Below the pieces are notes generated by a model, which saw only the letters and a list, made by a program, of their open reading frames with translations, ran no database searches and had not been told where the DNA came from. From Saprospiraceae bacterium (lineage in GTDB: Bacteria > Bacteroidota > Bacteroidia > Chitinophagales > Saprospiraceae), in assembly GCA_021739645.1 (NCBI GenBank), contig JAIPBL010000013.1, positions 1 to 64,000 of the forward strand: a DNA stretch of 64,000 nt, in the 5' to 3' direction. The stretch's first letter is position 1. Every line of letters begins with the position of its first letter. Of the stretch, positions 1 to 8,776 are shown piece after piece. The position numbers and the translations under genes are program-made.

Positions 1-67
1 TGAAGGCGGTGGCGTGATGTGTATTTGACTACCCCCGCTCCAGCTGTTCGTTGATGTGATGGGGTAA

Positions 68-664
68 ACGCACCCCTCGCCCTACCTGCAAACCCGCAAG
101 AACGATGGCACTTTTGAGCTGCTAAAACATACTTGCGACAACTGGACTAAGGAACACCCAGCGCCAACGGGGACTGCGCCAACAGCCCAGCACACACCCA
201 GTAGTTCTTGCAAGTTTGCAACTTGCAAGGCTCGGAACTGGCAAATCAGCAGGCATTCTTTTACTTTCAATGAATGCTTTGGCTGGAAGGGAGGTCTGCT
301 AAACCGCTCGTGCATAGCCTTGCAAGTTGCAAACTTGCAAGAACTAAGCGACTTAATGCCTGCTTGGACGGCATACTTGCGACAACGGGTTTACCTGCTC
401 GACATCAGCATTTTTGACATTGACATTTCACTATTTCCCAACCCGACCACTTCTGAGCTAACCTTGAAGCTCTTGCCAGCAATCCCAGGTGAAAAGCTGC
501 AAGTCAAAATTTACAATGTTTTGGGACAATTGATAAAAGTGGAAGAAAGCAATTTTACTTCAACTGATTACCATATCAATGTCCGTGATTTTGCCGTTGG
601 AATGTATTTGCTAGAAGTGGAAGCGTTTGGGAAAAGGTGGGTGAGAAAGTTTGTTAAGCGTTAG
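68..664 (+). pseudogene. Remnant carrying a T9SS type A sorting domain
   Basis: The frame is open from 68 to 664 after a TAA at 65-67. Only the last ~80 residues look like protein: an FPNPTTSELTL start, then YNVLGQLIKVEE and a GMYLLEVE...KFVKR end, the classic type A C-terminal sorting domain that directs secreted Bacteroidota proteins through the type IX system. Upstream of about 420 the translation is low quality and runs through a 28-bp inverted repeat and a repeated 15-mer, so no exported passenger domain is visible. All three forward frames have stops in the first 70 bases. I read it as the tail of a cargo gene separated from its body by rearrangement. A real C-terminal part of a gene starting left of the window, broken by frameshift, is the alternative. 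Confidence 0.5.
203..345. repeat. Pair of perfect 28-bp inverted repeats
   Basis: Bases 203-230 are the exact reverse complement of 318-345. Each arm is itself partly palindromic, built from the word CTTGCAAG. A 15-bp word (CATACTTGCGACAAC) also occurs in direct orientation just outside, at 128-142 and 372-386. The 87 bp between the arms encode nothing recognisable. The arrangement could be a small mobile or recombination-generated element next to a broken gene. Confidence 0.6.
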
Positions 665-683
665 CCCTGCCACCCTGCTTGCC

Positions 684-995
684 CACCATCTGTCATTTTG
701 ATAAACGGTACTGCTCGTCACAAGCTGTGCTTGTTGAAGGGCTAATGTTGCGGCCTCTGGCTGCCGTGCATATGTCAAGCTGCTCACTCATCCATCCGCT
801 TTTTGATACTCGAAACAATATCCCAGACCTCCAACAATTCCTTTCTCATCTCGTCCTTTTCAATTGCTGAAAGTTGCTGATAGTCAATCTCCCTCAAAAC
901 ATCCAAGTTTTCTTGTATCGTCTTGAAAACCTCAGATGGCTTGATTGTTATAGAATCCATGTTGCGAAGCTATAACAAAAAACAAAAAAGTCAGG
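684..995. repeat. Dispersed repeat, copy 1, flanking a small gene
   Basis: Two blocks, 684-781 and 958-995, recur in the same order and orientation at 1797-1896 and 1911-1949. In this copy they are separated by the 58-residue gene on the minus strand. The first block contains the near-palindrome GCGGCCTCTGGCTGC and the palindrome CAAGCTGTGCTTG, so its transcript could fold into two hairpins downstream of the gene. The second block (GAAGCTA, then A-rich, then AAAAAGTCAGG) lies just upstream of the start codon. Confidence 0.6.
784..960 (-). CDS. Small helical protein, 58 residues, unknown function
   Basis: This 58-codon minus-strand frame starts with ATG (958-960) and ends with TGA (784-786). 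It begins MDSITIKPSEVFK and ends SSIKKRMDE. The sequence is charged, has no Gly or Pro apart from Pro8, and has heptad-like hydrophobics (V, I, L, I, L, W, I, V), so it is expected to be almost all alpha-helix. There is no signal peptide and no motif I recognise. Size and composition would fit an antitoxin or a small regulatory partner, but no toxin-like partner is next to it. It is bracketed by the two blocks of a repeat that recurs 1.1 kb away without the gene. I consider the frame real because the composition is protein-like and the ends coincide with the repeat boundaries. Confidence 0.5.
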   Translation of the reverse strand: MDSITIKPSEVFKTIQENLDVLREIDYQQLSAIEKDEMRKELLEVWDIVSSIKKRMDE

Positions 996-1050
996 ACACC
1001 CTGCGCCAGCGGGGCCAGCGGGAACCTCCCTTACGTTCCCACTCAATAAT

Positions 1051-1722
1051 TTAACGCTGAACAATACTGTATGAAATACCCATCAACAGGCCTGCGCCAG
1101 TTCGCCGAAAGTCTTCATTGTTCCATGTTTCAGCCCCATAATCAACAATAGCGAGTTTATAAACGCAGTTTAAGTCAATGGATAGCCTTTTAGTTATTGA
1201 ACAAGATAAATTGATTTCACTTAACCAGCTTTTACCTTTCTTGTACAATTCCCTTGCACCAAATTCTAATTGAGTTAAATATTCTATCTCCAAACCGTTG
1301 GCTATGCCCATTTTAAATCTCTTTGAATGGAGGAAATTCTTCTGATGCCGTATATTGAAACCATAATATTCAAATAGATAGTCAAAATGTAAAACTGGAA
1401 TGTCATTGGACAACAATATCTCTTGATTTCCATGCTGGGTAAAAATGTAGCCCAAACTAAAACTGTTCTTTGGATTCACATTAAAAGATGCTAGGAAGTT
1501 TATATACTTTCCTGGCACAGGCGTATAATAATGGGCATTGTAAGGACAAACGTTCGGGTCGTCGCAAATATCGAATGGACTCATACCAGTACCACCCATA
1601 TAACTTACGATGAGGCCATACCTTAGTCTTAAATCAATAATTGAGCGTTCGTTGTCATCGGATTGACAATAAATACTTGAAGGAAGTAGCAAATAAATAA
1701 GCGGAAAAAAAATGTGTCGCAT
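1051..1722 (-). CDS. Exported protein of unknown function, probable small outer-membrane barrel
   Basis: The product has 223 residues. Starting at the ATG at 1722 it has a signal peptide (MRHIFFPLIYLLLPSSIYC), cleaved near the IYCQS segment. The mature part alternates polar and hydrophobic residues, with repeated aromatic-ended strands (FSLGYIFTQHG, FGFN-like YYGFNIRHQ, LSIDLNCVYKLAIV), and ends in a strand-like GISYSIVQR. That pattern suggests an 8- to 10-stranded outer-membrane beta-barrel or porin-family protein. A DDPNVCPYN loop carries two cysteines close together. I know of no functional family for it. The upstream region contains the second copy of the dispersed repeat. A frame two codons longer would need a TTG start, so the ATG is preferred. 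Confidence 0.75.
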   Translation of the reverse strand: MRHIFFPLIYLLLPSSIYCQSDDNERSIIDLRLRYGLIVSYMGGTGMSPFDICDDPNVCPYNAHYYTPVPGKYINFLASFNVNPKNSFSLGYIFTQHGNQEILLSNDIPVLHFDYLFEYYGFNIRHQKNFLHSKRFKMGIANGLEIEYLTQLEFGARELYKKGKSWLSEINLSCSITKRLSIDLNCVYKLAIVDYGAETWNNEDFRRTGAGLLMGISYSIVQR

Positions 1723-1796
1723 CGTCAAGTGAATTTGGTGGGTAGGATGATATAAAACCTGTCGCTGTCTATAACGATTGTTTCAACCCGCTGACG

Positions 1797-1949
1797 CACC
1801 ATCTGTCTTTTCAATAAGAAACGATGCCGCTCGTCACAAGCTGTGCTTGTTGACGGGCTTTGGTTGCGGCCTCTGGCCGCCGTACGTAGGTCAAGTTCAT
1901 TTTCATTTTTCATATTGCGAAGCTACTTCAAAAAAACAAAAAAGTCAGG
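1797..1949. repeat. Dispersed repeat, copy 2, small gene absent
   Basis: Blocks 1797-1896 and 1911-1949 match 684-781 and 958-995. Only about 14 bp separate them here, where copy 1 carries a 58-codon gene. On the minus strand an ATG and a few codons (MKNENELD) run straight into the hairpin block, giving a meaningless 62-residue frame. The hairpin is perfect in this copy: GCGGCC TCT GGCCGC at 1866-1880. Confidence 0.6.
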
Positions 1950-2009
1950 CGAAAACTCCCGTCCCTGCCTGACTCACCAATCGTAAATCGTCAATCCAAA
2001 AATCCCCAA

Positions 2010-5000
2010 TCAAATCCCCTTCTCCCCACTCACCACCTCCACCCACATCCCCGGTTTCGTGGCCGAAATGGTATGGTCGTACATCGCCTCACAGCCCACC
2101 GTCGGCAGGTAGTAGCGGCCCAGGTAGGCAGCGTTCAGTCGCACCCGATAGACTTGGCGGGCGCTCCGGGCAATGTCGAAATAGGTCAGCACCCGGTCGT
2201 CCCGGATGTCCTGGTATTCCGGTACGTTCGTGTTGGCGAACTCCGTGAAATTGTGCAGACGGGCATTGATGATTTCCCAACCGGAAGGGAAAATCTGCGT
2301 CAGCGCCATTTCCTTTAGGTCGTAGGCACGGGTGCCGGGGTTCGTCACTACCACCTCAGCGATGAAGTCCGTGCCCTGTGGAATAGCCGCTGCATTCAGT
2401 TTCGTGCCGTTTGGCATCATGTAATTCACCTCGATTTTCAGGTTGTTCGATGTGGCCGTGGCATCGCCCACGAGCGGTTGGCCCGTCAGAATCAGCCTTG
2501 CGAAGAGCACGCCTGCACCGCCGTTTTTCACCGTCACCGTTTTTTCTGAACCTTCCAGCGGCACGTTGATTTGCATGACCGGGACATTGCTGCCAGCATT
2601 CACCACCTTGCCGTCGCCGAGGTCGTAGCTGAACTTGAACTCATCGCTCACCTTCGATTTTCCGGCGAATTTGCCGATGGCCAACAAGGCGTAGGCCGTC
2701 GTCTGCGTGGAATACCATTGCTCATTGCTGAGGCTTTCGGCCACATGGCGGAGGTTGGCAGCGGCATTGGTCATGTCGCCGAGCAGCACCTGCGTTTCCA
2801 GAATCATGGCTTCGTCACGGAGGGTAGAGCCGTAGGTGTAGCCCCACCAGTCGTAAGTGCGGGCAGTGGTTGGCAGGTTTTTCACCAGTTCTTTGCCGAT
2901 TTCCTGTTTGCCCATTTGAGCATAAGCAGCGGCTAGCCGCCAGCGGGATTCGTTCGAGAGGTTTTTCAGCTCCCGCATCCGGTTCATGGCGCCGGTCTCG
3001 GCTTTTTTCGCCAAAGCCAATGTGTACAAACGGTAGGCTTGGTCGAGTTCCGTCCAACTGTACTGCGTGCCACGGGTGTCAGGGTTCCAGCGCTTGGCTT
3101 GGCCCTGCTGGAACTTCACGAAGCGGTCTATCATCGCATCCGGTACATTGTAACCAGCGGCTTTGGCTTCGAGGAGGAAGTGACCGGCGTAGTTCGTGCC
3201 CCAGGAATCGTAGTCGTTGCCGGGCCAGTAGGTGAAGGCGCCGGAGGGCATCTGGAAGTTTTTCAGCTTGTCAATGGCGGCATTGATATTGCCGGTCTGT
3301 TCGGTTTTTTGTTGTTCGGTCAGCTTGGTCAGCTTGTCCACGTAGAGCTGCGGGAACGCCCCAGAAGTTATTTGCTCGATGCAGCCGTGGGGGTATTGCA
3401 GCAGGTATTTCAGGCGCTCGTCGAGCTTGAGCGGCGGTATCGCCGACACTTCTAGGATGCCCGAATTGCTGCCCGGCGTACCGAAGGCTTTGTAGGATTG
3501 GCTCCAGTTTTCGCCACCTTTCAGCAATCCTTCGTTCACCCTCGTGACGTAAGGGTTTGGGTTGCGCACGTCGAGTTCGATTTCTTGTGTGGCCAGCTCG
3601 TTGCCGCTTTTGGCGGTGATTTTGAACTTCGCAATGCCCGTTTTTTCGCCCACTTTCAAGTCATAAAAGACCATGTCCTCACCAGGCTTTGCGAAGCTCA
3701 ACTGCTTCGTAGCGCCTCCCGTGATATTGACCAATCCGGTAGTTTCCGCCAGCGATATGTCCACGCTTTTCACCTTGTTTTCCATGGCAAAAATGCTGAC
3801 GGGCAATTTGAGCGTTTCGCCGGGGCCGAGCACCCGTGGCAGGGTGGCCAGCGCCATCAACGGCTTTTTCACCGGAACGATTTTCTCTGTGCTTCCGTAT
3901 GCCGCATCGGCATTGGCAGCCACGACCATCACCCGCACGGAGCCGATGTAGTTGGGCATTTTGAAAGTATGCTTTTTCTTGCCGCCTGTGTAGTTGAAAG
4001 GCCCGGCGTGCAGCACCACGGGCTTGAAGCGGTTGGCGTTTTTGCGCTCGGTCGGGGCGTTGATTTCACCATCACCACCCACGGCCAGAATGCGCTCCAA
4101 CTCGCCGCCATAAGCGCCCAGCACGTAATCATACAAGTCCCAGGTTTTTACACCCAGCGCTTCCCTTGCGTAAAGTGCGCCATGCGGGTCGGGCGTTTTG
4201 AAATTGGTGAGGCCGAGCAGACCCTCATCCACCACGGCGATGGTGTAGGCCATGTCCTCGCCATTTTCCTCACTGACTTCCACGGTAAATTCTTGTTCCG
4301 GCTTGAGTTGTTCCGCCATTTTTACCACAGGTTTCAACAGCGTCTTGGGGTCTTCCACGTCCACTGCCAACACGCCGTACATTCGGATGGGCAGGTCGTT
4401 TTTGACTTGGCCGTGCGGTTGCAGCAGGCTCACATGGGCATACACCGTCGGCGACATTTCCTTGGTCGCTTCAAACTTGAACTTGTTTTCGCCCTGTTTG
4501 GCGTCCTTCCAAAACGACTTGATGACTTTCGAGCCGGTTTCAAGGGTGATAAGAACACGGCCTTTGTCGCCTGATGGCACCGTGATTTCAATGTCCTCAC
4601 CGACCTTGTATTTTTCTTTGGAAGAAGTAAAAGTCATCATCGCTGCCTCCTGACGACTGGCGATACTGCCCCCTTCATCCCCATACCAGGGGTAGCCTGC
4701 ATAAAAATAGTCGCCTGTGCAATGGCCGCTTTCTGTGTCGCAAACCCTTACCATGTAACGGCCCCAGCCGTTCACGTTCACGTTGTAATTGGCCTTGCCC
4801 TCTGCATTTGTAGTTACGGCCTCGCTGCTGATGGCATTGAAATGGTTGGCGGAATTGAACTGAGAAACGTAGTCGTCGCCTTGGTCCCACCACCAGCGCC
4901 ACTCGACCCGGTACAGACCTACGGAGAGGTTGCGGCCACGCTGTGGTGCGCCGTTTTCATCAACAGAAACCACCTTCACCGTGCCGTCTTTGCCGATATC

Positions 5001-7682
5001 CACCCGATTGTCGCCGCCGCTGCCTTTCGGCATCAAAACGCCAGCGTAGGTAGGGTAGGGTGAGTAGGGTATTTTGGTATTGAAAATGCTGAAATCACCG
5101 CCTTTTTCAAAAGCCCTTGCCCGTAGGTTTACGTTCAGTTTGCCGGGAGCGGTTTTGTTGTTGGCATAAATGTTTGCATTGAAATTGGCTGCTCCATCGC
5201 TGTTCGTTGTGCCATCGAAGATGACGACTGGCTCGCCGGAGTACAGCCTTCTGGCTGGGTCATCAAAATGGTAGTCCGGGTATTTCGGGAAAGTCGTGGT
5301 GACCTGGCTAACTTCTGCTTCCACCACGGTTTTAAGGTTCTTGCCGGGTGCGCCGTGCAGCCAATCGACTTGCAGTTTGGCCTTGGCAGGCTCGTCCCGA
5401 CTGGTCAGTTCTTTTTTACCAAAATCAAGGTCAATCTTGAGGCGATTTGGCTTCACCGTTTCCACTTTTATGTTCTTGGTAAAAACAGCACCGCCCGCCT
5501 TCACAGTCGCCGTCCAGTTGCCCGTTGGGGCATCGGTACTGGTAGCCACAGGCAAGGCGTAAAGGTTTTGCACGTTCTTGGTCGTCACGGTTTTGTACTG
5601 CATCTGGCCTCGGCTGTCCATCAGTTCGAAGGCGATGGGGTAGTCGTTGGGGAGCGTGGCGGCCTTGTCCTCCAGCACGAAGTTCAGGAAGAGGCTGTCA
5701 CCGGGCCGCCAAACGCCACGGTCGCCGTAGAGGAATCCTTTGAGTCCTTTTTGTGTGACCTCACCTGCCACGTCAAAACGGCTGAGGCTGAGGGAGTTGC
5801 CGTCAGCGGTTTTCAGGTAGCCCTTCATTTTGTCTTTCTTCGCAATGATGAGGAAGGGCTTTTTGTCCAGTTTCAGCTCCGCAATACCGTCGCCGTTCGT
5901 CTTGGCGCTTATGATGAGTTGCTGTTGGTAATCGTAAAATTCGAGTTCTACGTCGCCCACGCTCTCGGTGGTGCGCAGGTCGGCCACTGCCACGAAATAG
6001 GAATTGTCCGTGCCGCCTTTCGCCGTGATGCCGAGGTCGCTGGCAAATACGTTGCCTTGTGCGAAATGCTCAGAATTGTAGTAGGCCGGGTAGCAGGGGT
6101 TGTTGCGGTGGTTCCATTCGAAGCCCTCGTAGTAGCCGTCCATGCCGTAATAATTGTCGCCCCAAAACGAGCGGATGTCGCCGTTTTCGTCGGTATTGCT
6201 TTGCTGGCTGATTTCCTTGAGGTTGTCGCCACCCCCCGCCCCCCTCAAGGAGGAGTTGCCAGTGCTGCACTTGAACATGGCATACTCCGGTCGGAACCCG
6301 ATGCGCACCTGGTAGATGGCGTTCGGGTCAGCTTTGAAGAGCTTGCTGAGGTCGAGAGCGTAGCGGGTCCAAGTGCCAGTGTTTGAATTTGGATTGAGGC
6401 CCTTGAGTGGCACCATTTGTTGTTTGATTACCCGGCCCACCCGTTGCAGTTCATAAGTGTCATTGCCGTCCAAGTCGTTTGTTTGCAGGAACTGCAAAAT
6501 ATTGTTGTCATAAATTTTAAAGATTTCAACCTCAACGGCGTCCAAGCTGACGGCCTCGAATGGCAGCACCAATCCGGCCTCGCTGCTCGGTAGGATGACG
6601 CCCCGGCCAACCATGCGCACCATCGGTCTGGCTGGCTCAAAATCCACTTGCCAAATGGTTGGTTTTTCCATTCGTTGCTCTGCAAGGTTCTTGATGCCTG
6701 GCCGCACTTCAAAGCTAATCAGGCCTGCCAGTCGCTGGCTTGGATATACGAAAATCCGGTTTCCATCAATGGTGAAGTTGAGGGTGGTGTTGGTGGGTTG
6801 GTCGTAGTAATAATCGGCGTTGGCAAGCTTGGCCTCTCCCCGGATGCCTATCAGCCCGTTCACGTCTTGGTTGGGCAGGAGCGGGTCGCTGAATTGCAAC
6901 ACAACGTATTGATTGTCAGCCTGTACCACCCGTGCCGACATCACGGAAAAGTCGCCAAGTGCAGGGATGTTCACCTTGGTTTCGTCCTTTGTTTTTAGAC
7001 CGATTGGCTTGGCGTTCCACGCAATTTTTACCTCAGAAGCACCCGTGCCCCGCGCAATTTTTCCGATGGTGAAATCGTGCGTAAGCCCATCGGCGCTGTG
7101 CTCGTAAGTGATGGGAAGTTCCTTGCCGCCCTGCGTGGCTGACAGCACTTTTTCGAGGTCTTCATTTTTTACGTTGTCAGTGACGCTCACCGTACCTTTC
7201 AGCAACTGCGTCTTCATGTCGCTGGCATCTTCAGCCTCGATGCCGAAGACTTCCACGTTGAGGTTTTGTTCTCGAACCAAGAAGTCGAACTCGAAACTTT
7301 TTGCATCCTCGGGAAGGTTGTCAAAAACTTCCGTCAACGAGACTTTGGCGATATAAGCTGTCCCGCTTTCCCAGTCATCTTTGGGGTCGAAGCGGACGGT
7401 GTGGTCGTCCTCCCAGATGGCGTTGCCGCTGGCAGAGGGCTGGAATTCGAGCACGTCGTCGGCTTCGGAGCCGACTTTGTCGGCAGTGACGGCAGCACCT
7501 GCGAAACGCACCCGAACAGGGTCGTTCTTTGAAATGACCCCTGCTGTGTAGGCGTAGATGTAGCTTTTTACAGCTTCCGGGATTTCCTTGGCTCGGATAA
7601 TCTCCTTTTTGCCGCAGGCGACAAAGCCAGCAATGATTAGAAAGGCGAACAATAGGATGTATGAATTTTGATGTTTTCGCAT
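2010..7682 (-). CDS. Alpha-2-macroglobulin family lipoprotein with thioester motif
   Basis: The protein has 1890 residues, the usual size for large bacterial alpha-2-macroglobulins (YfhM-like, MG1 to complement-type domains). These act as protease traps at the periplasmic face of the envelope. The N-terminus is a lipoprotein signal (MRKHQNSYILLFAFLIIAG, lipobox FVAC, Cys23). The first ~900 residues are the repeated macroglobulin beta-domains, including a GFLYGDRGVWRPGDS segment typical of the MG2 domain. The bait/alpha-2 region follows (IAVVDEGLLGLTNFKTPDP). The thioester motif PHGCIEQ is at about residue 1434, with the alpha/alpha toroid and receptor-binding-like C-terminus after it. The thioester Cys and Gln are both present, so covalent trapping is predicted. 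The start is placed at the Met that begins the signal peptide; the frame is open for 19 more codons. The usual partner, a class A penicillin-binding protein (PbpC), is not adjacent. Confidence 0.93.
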   Translation of the reverse strand: MRKHQNSYILLFAFLIIAGFVACGKKEIIRAKEIPEAVKSYIYAYTAGVISKNDPVRVRFAGAAVTADKVGSEADDVLEFQPSASGNAIWEDDHTVRFDPKDDWESGTAYIAKVSLTEVFDNLPEDAKSFEFDFLVREQNLNVEVFGIEAEDASDMKTQLLKGTVSVTDNVKNEDLEKVLSATQGGKELPITYEHSADGLTHDFTIGKIARGTGASEVKIAWNAKPIGLKTKDETKVNIPALGDFSVMSARVVQADNQYVVLQFSDPLLPNQDVNGLIGIRGEAKLANADYYYDQPTNTTLNFTIDGNRIFVYPSQRLAGLISFEVRPGIKNLAEQRMEKPTIWQVDFEPARPMVRMVGRGVILPSSEAGLVLPFEAVSLDAVEVEIFKIYDNNILQFLQTNDLDGNDTYELQRVGRVIKQQMVPLKGLNPNSNTGTWTRYALDLSKLFKADPNAIYQVRIGFRPEYAMFKCSTGNSSLRGAGGGDNLKEISQQSNTDENGDIRSFWGDNYYGMDGYYEGFEWNHRNNPCYPAYYNSEHFAQGNVFASDLGITAKGGTDNSYFVAVADLRTTESVGDVELEFYDYQQQLIISAKTNGDGIAELKLDKKPFLIIAKKDKMKGYLKTADGNSLSLSRFDVAGEVTQKGLKGFLYGDRGVWRPGDSLFLNFVLEDKAATLPNDYPIAFELMDSRGQMQYKTVTTKNVQNLYALPVATSTDAPTGNWTATVKAGGAVFTKNIKVETVKPNRLKIDLDFGKKELTSRDEPAKAKLQVDWLHGAPGKNLKTVVEAEVSQVTTTFPKYPDYHFDDPARRLYSGEPVVIFDGTTNSDGAANFNANIYANNKTAPGKLNVNLRARAFEKGGDFSIFNTKIPYSPYPTYAGVLMPKGSGGDNRVDIGKDGTVKVVSVDENGAPQRGRNLSVGLYRVEWRWWWDQGDDYVSQFNSANHFNAISSEAVTTNAEGKANYNVNVNGWGRYMVRVCDTESGHCTGDYFYAGYPWYGDEGGSIASRQEAAMMTFTSSKEKYKVGEDIEITVPSGDKGRVLITLETGSKVIKSFWKDAKQGENKFKFEATKEMSPTVYAHVSLLQPHGQVKNDLPIRMYGVLAVDVEDPKTLLKPVVKMAEQLKPEQEFTVEVSEENGEDMAYTIAVVDEGLLGLTNFKTPDPHGALYAREALGVKTWDLYDYVLGAYGGELERILAVGGDGEINAPTERKNANRFKPVVLHAGPFNYTGGKKKHTFKMPNYIGSVRVMVVAANADAAYGSTEKIVPVKKPLMALATLPRVLGPGETLKLPVSIFAMENKVKSVDISLAETTGLVNITGGATKQLSFAKPGEDMVFYDLKVGEKTGIAKFKITAKSGNELATQEIELDVRNPNPYVTRVNEGLLKGGENWSQSYKAFGTPGSNSGILEVSAIPPLKLDERLKYLLQYPHGCIEQITSGAFPQLYVDKLTKLTEQQKTEQTGNINAAIDKLKNFQMPSGAFTYWPGNDYDSWGTNYAGHFLLEAKAAGYNVPDAMIDRFVKFQQGQAKRWNPDTRGTQYSWTELDQAYRLYTLALAKKAETGAMNRMRELKNLSNESRWRLAAAYAQMGKQEIGKELVKNLPTTARTYDWWGYTYGSTLRDEAMILETQVLLGDMTNAAANLRHVAESLSNEQWYSTQTTAYALLAIGKFAGKSKVSDEFKFSYDLGDGKVVNAGSNVPVMQINVPLEGSEKTVTVKNGGAGVLFARLILTGQPLVGDATATSNNLKIEVNYMMPNGTKLNAAAIPQGTDFIAEVVVTNPGTRAYDLKEMALTQIFPSGWEIINARLHNFTEFANTNVPEYQDIRDDRVLTYFDIARSARQVYRVRLNAAYLGRYYLPTVGCEAMYDHTISATKPGMWVEVVSGEKGI

Positions 7683-7844
7683 GATTTGGAACATGGTGGT
7701 GATGGATTTAATTATTAGATGGGATGAAAGGTGAAGCATTTAGCCCGAAAGTTAGCAAACAAAAGTATGGCTGTCAAAAGTCTTTTGATTAGCCGTTTGG
7801 AAAACCGAATGCACTGTAGTCTGTTCGCTATTATTCGCATTGCC

Positions 7845-7852
7845 TAACTTTG
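7845..7852 (+). promoter_or_regulatory. TAnnTTTG -7 promoter element of the Lon-domain gene
   Basis: TAACTTTG matches the Bacteroidota primary sigma factor -7 consensus TAnnTTTG and lies 18 bp before the chosen ATG (7871). No clear TTG sits at the expected -33 position. Confidence 0.5.
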
Positions 7853-7870
7853 CGACAAAATCACAGACCG

Positions 7871-8509
7871 ATGCAAACCATTCTCCTTCCGATGTTCCCA
7901 TTGCGGCTGGTAGCCTTCCCCGGTGAGTTGCTGAACCTGCATATTTATGAACCGAGGTACAAACAACTCATCAACGAATGTGAGGCAAAGGGCACGACTT
8001 TCGGCATCTCTGCTTTCCTAGAGGACAAAGTGCAGGAAATCGGCACAGAGATGGCGTTGATTTCGGTTGATAAACGCTACCCCAAAGGGGAAATGGATAT
8101 CCGTACCCGTGGTGTCGGGATTTTCAAGGTGTTGGAATTCCACACACAAGTTGAAAACCGGCTTTACACGGGCGCAGAAATACTGCGTTTGCCCCACGAC
8201 CACGACGGTGATTTTGTGATGAACGAGAAAATCCTCGCTCACCTGGGCGAACTCTACCGCATCATGAACATAACCAAACCGTTGCCAGAACATACCCCCG
8301 ATTTCAATACTTACCAGGTTGCACACCTCGTCGGATTTTCGCTGGAGCAGGAGTACGAGCTCCTTTGCCAACCCGAAGAAATGAGCCGCCAGCAGTACAT
8401 GTTTTCTCACCTGGAAAAGCTGCTGCCCACTGCCCGTGAAATGGAGGAGCTTCGTAAAAAAGTACAGATGAACGGGCATTTCAAGAATATTTTGCCGCCG
8501 GAGGTGTGA
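7871..8509 (+). CDS. Lon N-terminal (substrate-binding) domain protein
   Basis: The protein has 212 residues and consists of a stand-alone Lon substrate-binding (LAN) domain without the AAA or protease parts. It starts MQTILLPMFPLRLVAFPGE. The family signature is clear: LPMFPL at the first strand, then NLHIYEPRYKQLI, then the RTRGVGIFKVLEF strand. The C-terminal helical part includes FSLEQEYELLCQPEEMSRQQYM. In other bacteria such proteins are thought to bind unfolded substrates, but the biochemical role is not established. A seven-codon-longer start is possible, but the ATG at 7871 fits the conserved N-terminus and the promoter distance. It converges on the nuclease-fold gene, and its TGA overlaps the left end of the palindromic element. 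Confidence 0.88.
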   Translation: MQTILLPMFPLRLVAFPGELLNLHIYEPRYKQLINECEAKGTTFGISAFLEDKVQEIGTEMALISVDKRYPKGEMDIRTRGVGIFKVLEFHTQVENRLYTGAEILRLPHDHDGDFVMNEKILAHLGELYRIMNITKPLPEHTPDFNTYQVAHLVGFSLEQEYELLCQPEEMSRQQYMFSHLEKLLPTAREMEELRKKVQMNGHFKNILPPEV

Positions 8510-8776
8510 TGAATGGAAAATGGAAAATTATGCAAATTTGGGGTTGAAATGCGGCTAAACGTGCCTTTAGGTACGAAATGTTGGTAGCAATATTCCCAAA
8601 CATTCGGTCTGCGTGCCGTAGGTACGCAACAAATCCCACGAGATGTTGCGTACCTACGGCACGCAGACCCGTTTTCATTCGATTTCTACCGACATTTTGT
8701 GCCTAACGGCACATTTTAACCCCTAGTTCACATTCATTGAGAATGAAGCACGACAAATTTTCCATTTTCCATTCAT
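8509..8776. repeat. MITE-like palindromic element filling a convergent intergenic gap
   Basis: The outer ends, 8509-8529 and 8756-8776, are perfect 21-bp inverted repeats. The core arms, 8606-8630 and 8645-8669, are a perfect 25-bp inverted repeat with a 14-nt loop. Between them, segments around 8552-8587 and 8682-8723 also pair imperfectly. The whole 268 bp can therefore fold into one long hairpin. The left end coincides with the last base of the TGA of the Lon-domain gene. The right end coincides with the TAA of the convergent gene. No coding capacity is seen. It is a non-autonomous repeat that probably doubles as a bidirectional terminator. Confidence 0.7.

Noticed and set aside
82-315. 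77-codon minus-strand frame at the left edge
   Set aside because: It spans one arm of the inverted repeat and shows no protein-like conservation.
679-870. 63-codon plus-strand frame
   Set aside because: It lies on the repeat block and antisense to the better-supported 58-codon gene at 784-960.
1725-1913. 62-codon minus-strand frame (MKNENELDLR...)
   Set aside because: It translates the dispersed repeat and hairpin block; protein-like features are absent and it runs into the promoter region of the next gene.
3498-4574. 358-codon open frame on the plus strand opposite the macroglobulin gene
   Set aside because: Shadow frame: His/Phe/Val-rich translation with no domain, fully inside a well-supported gene on the other strand. 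The same applies to 5268-6386.
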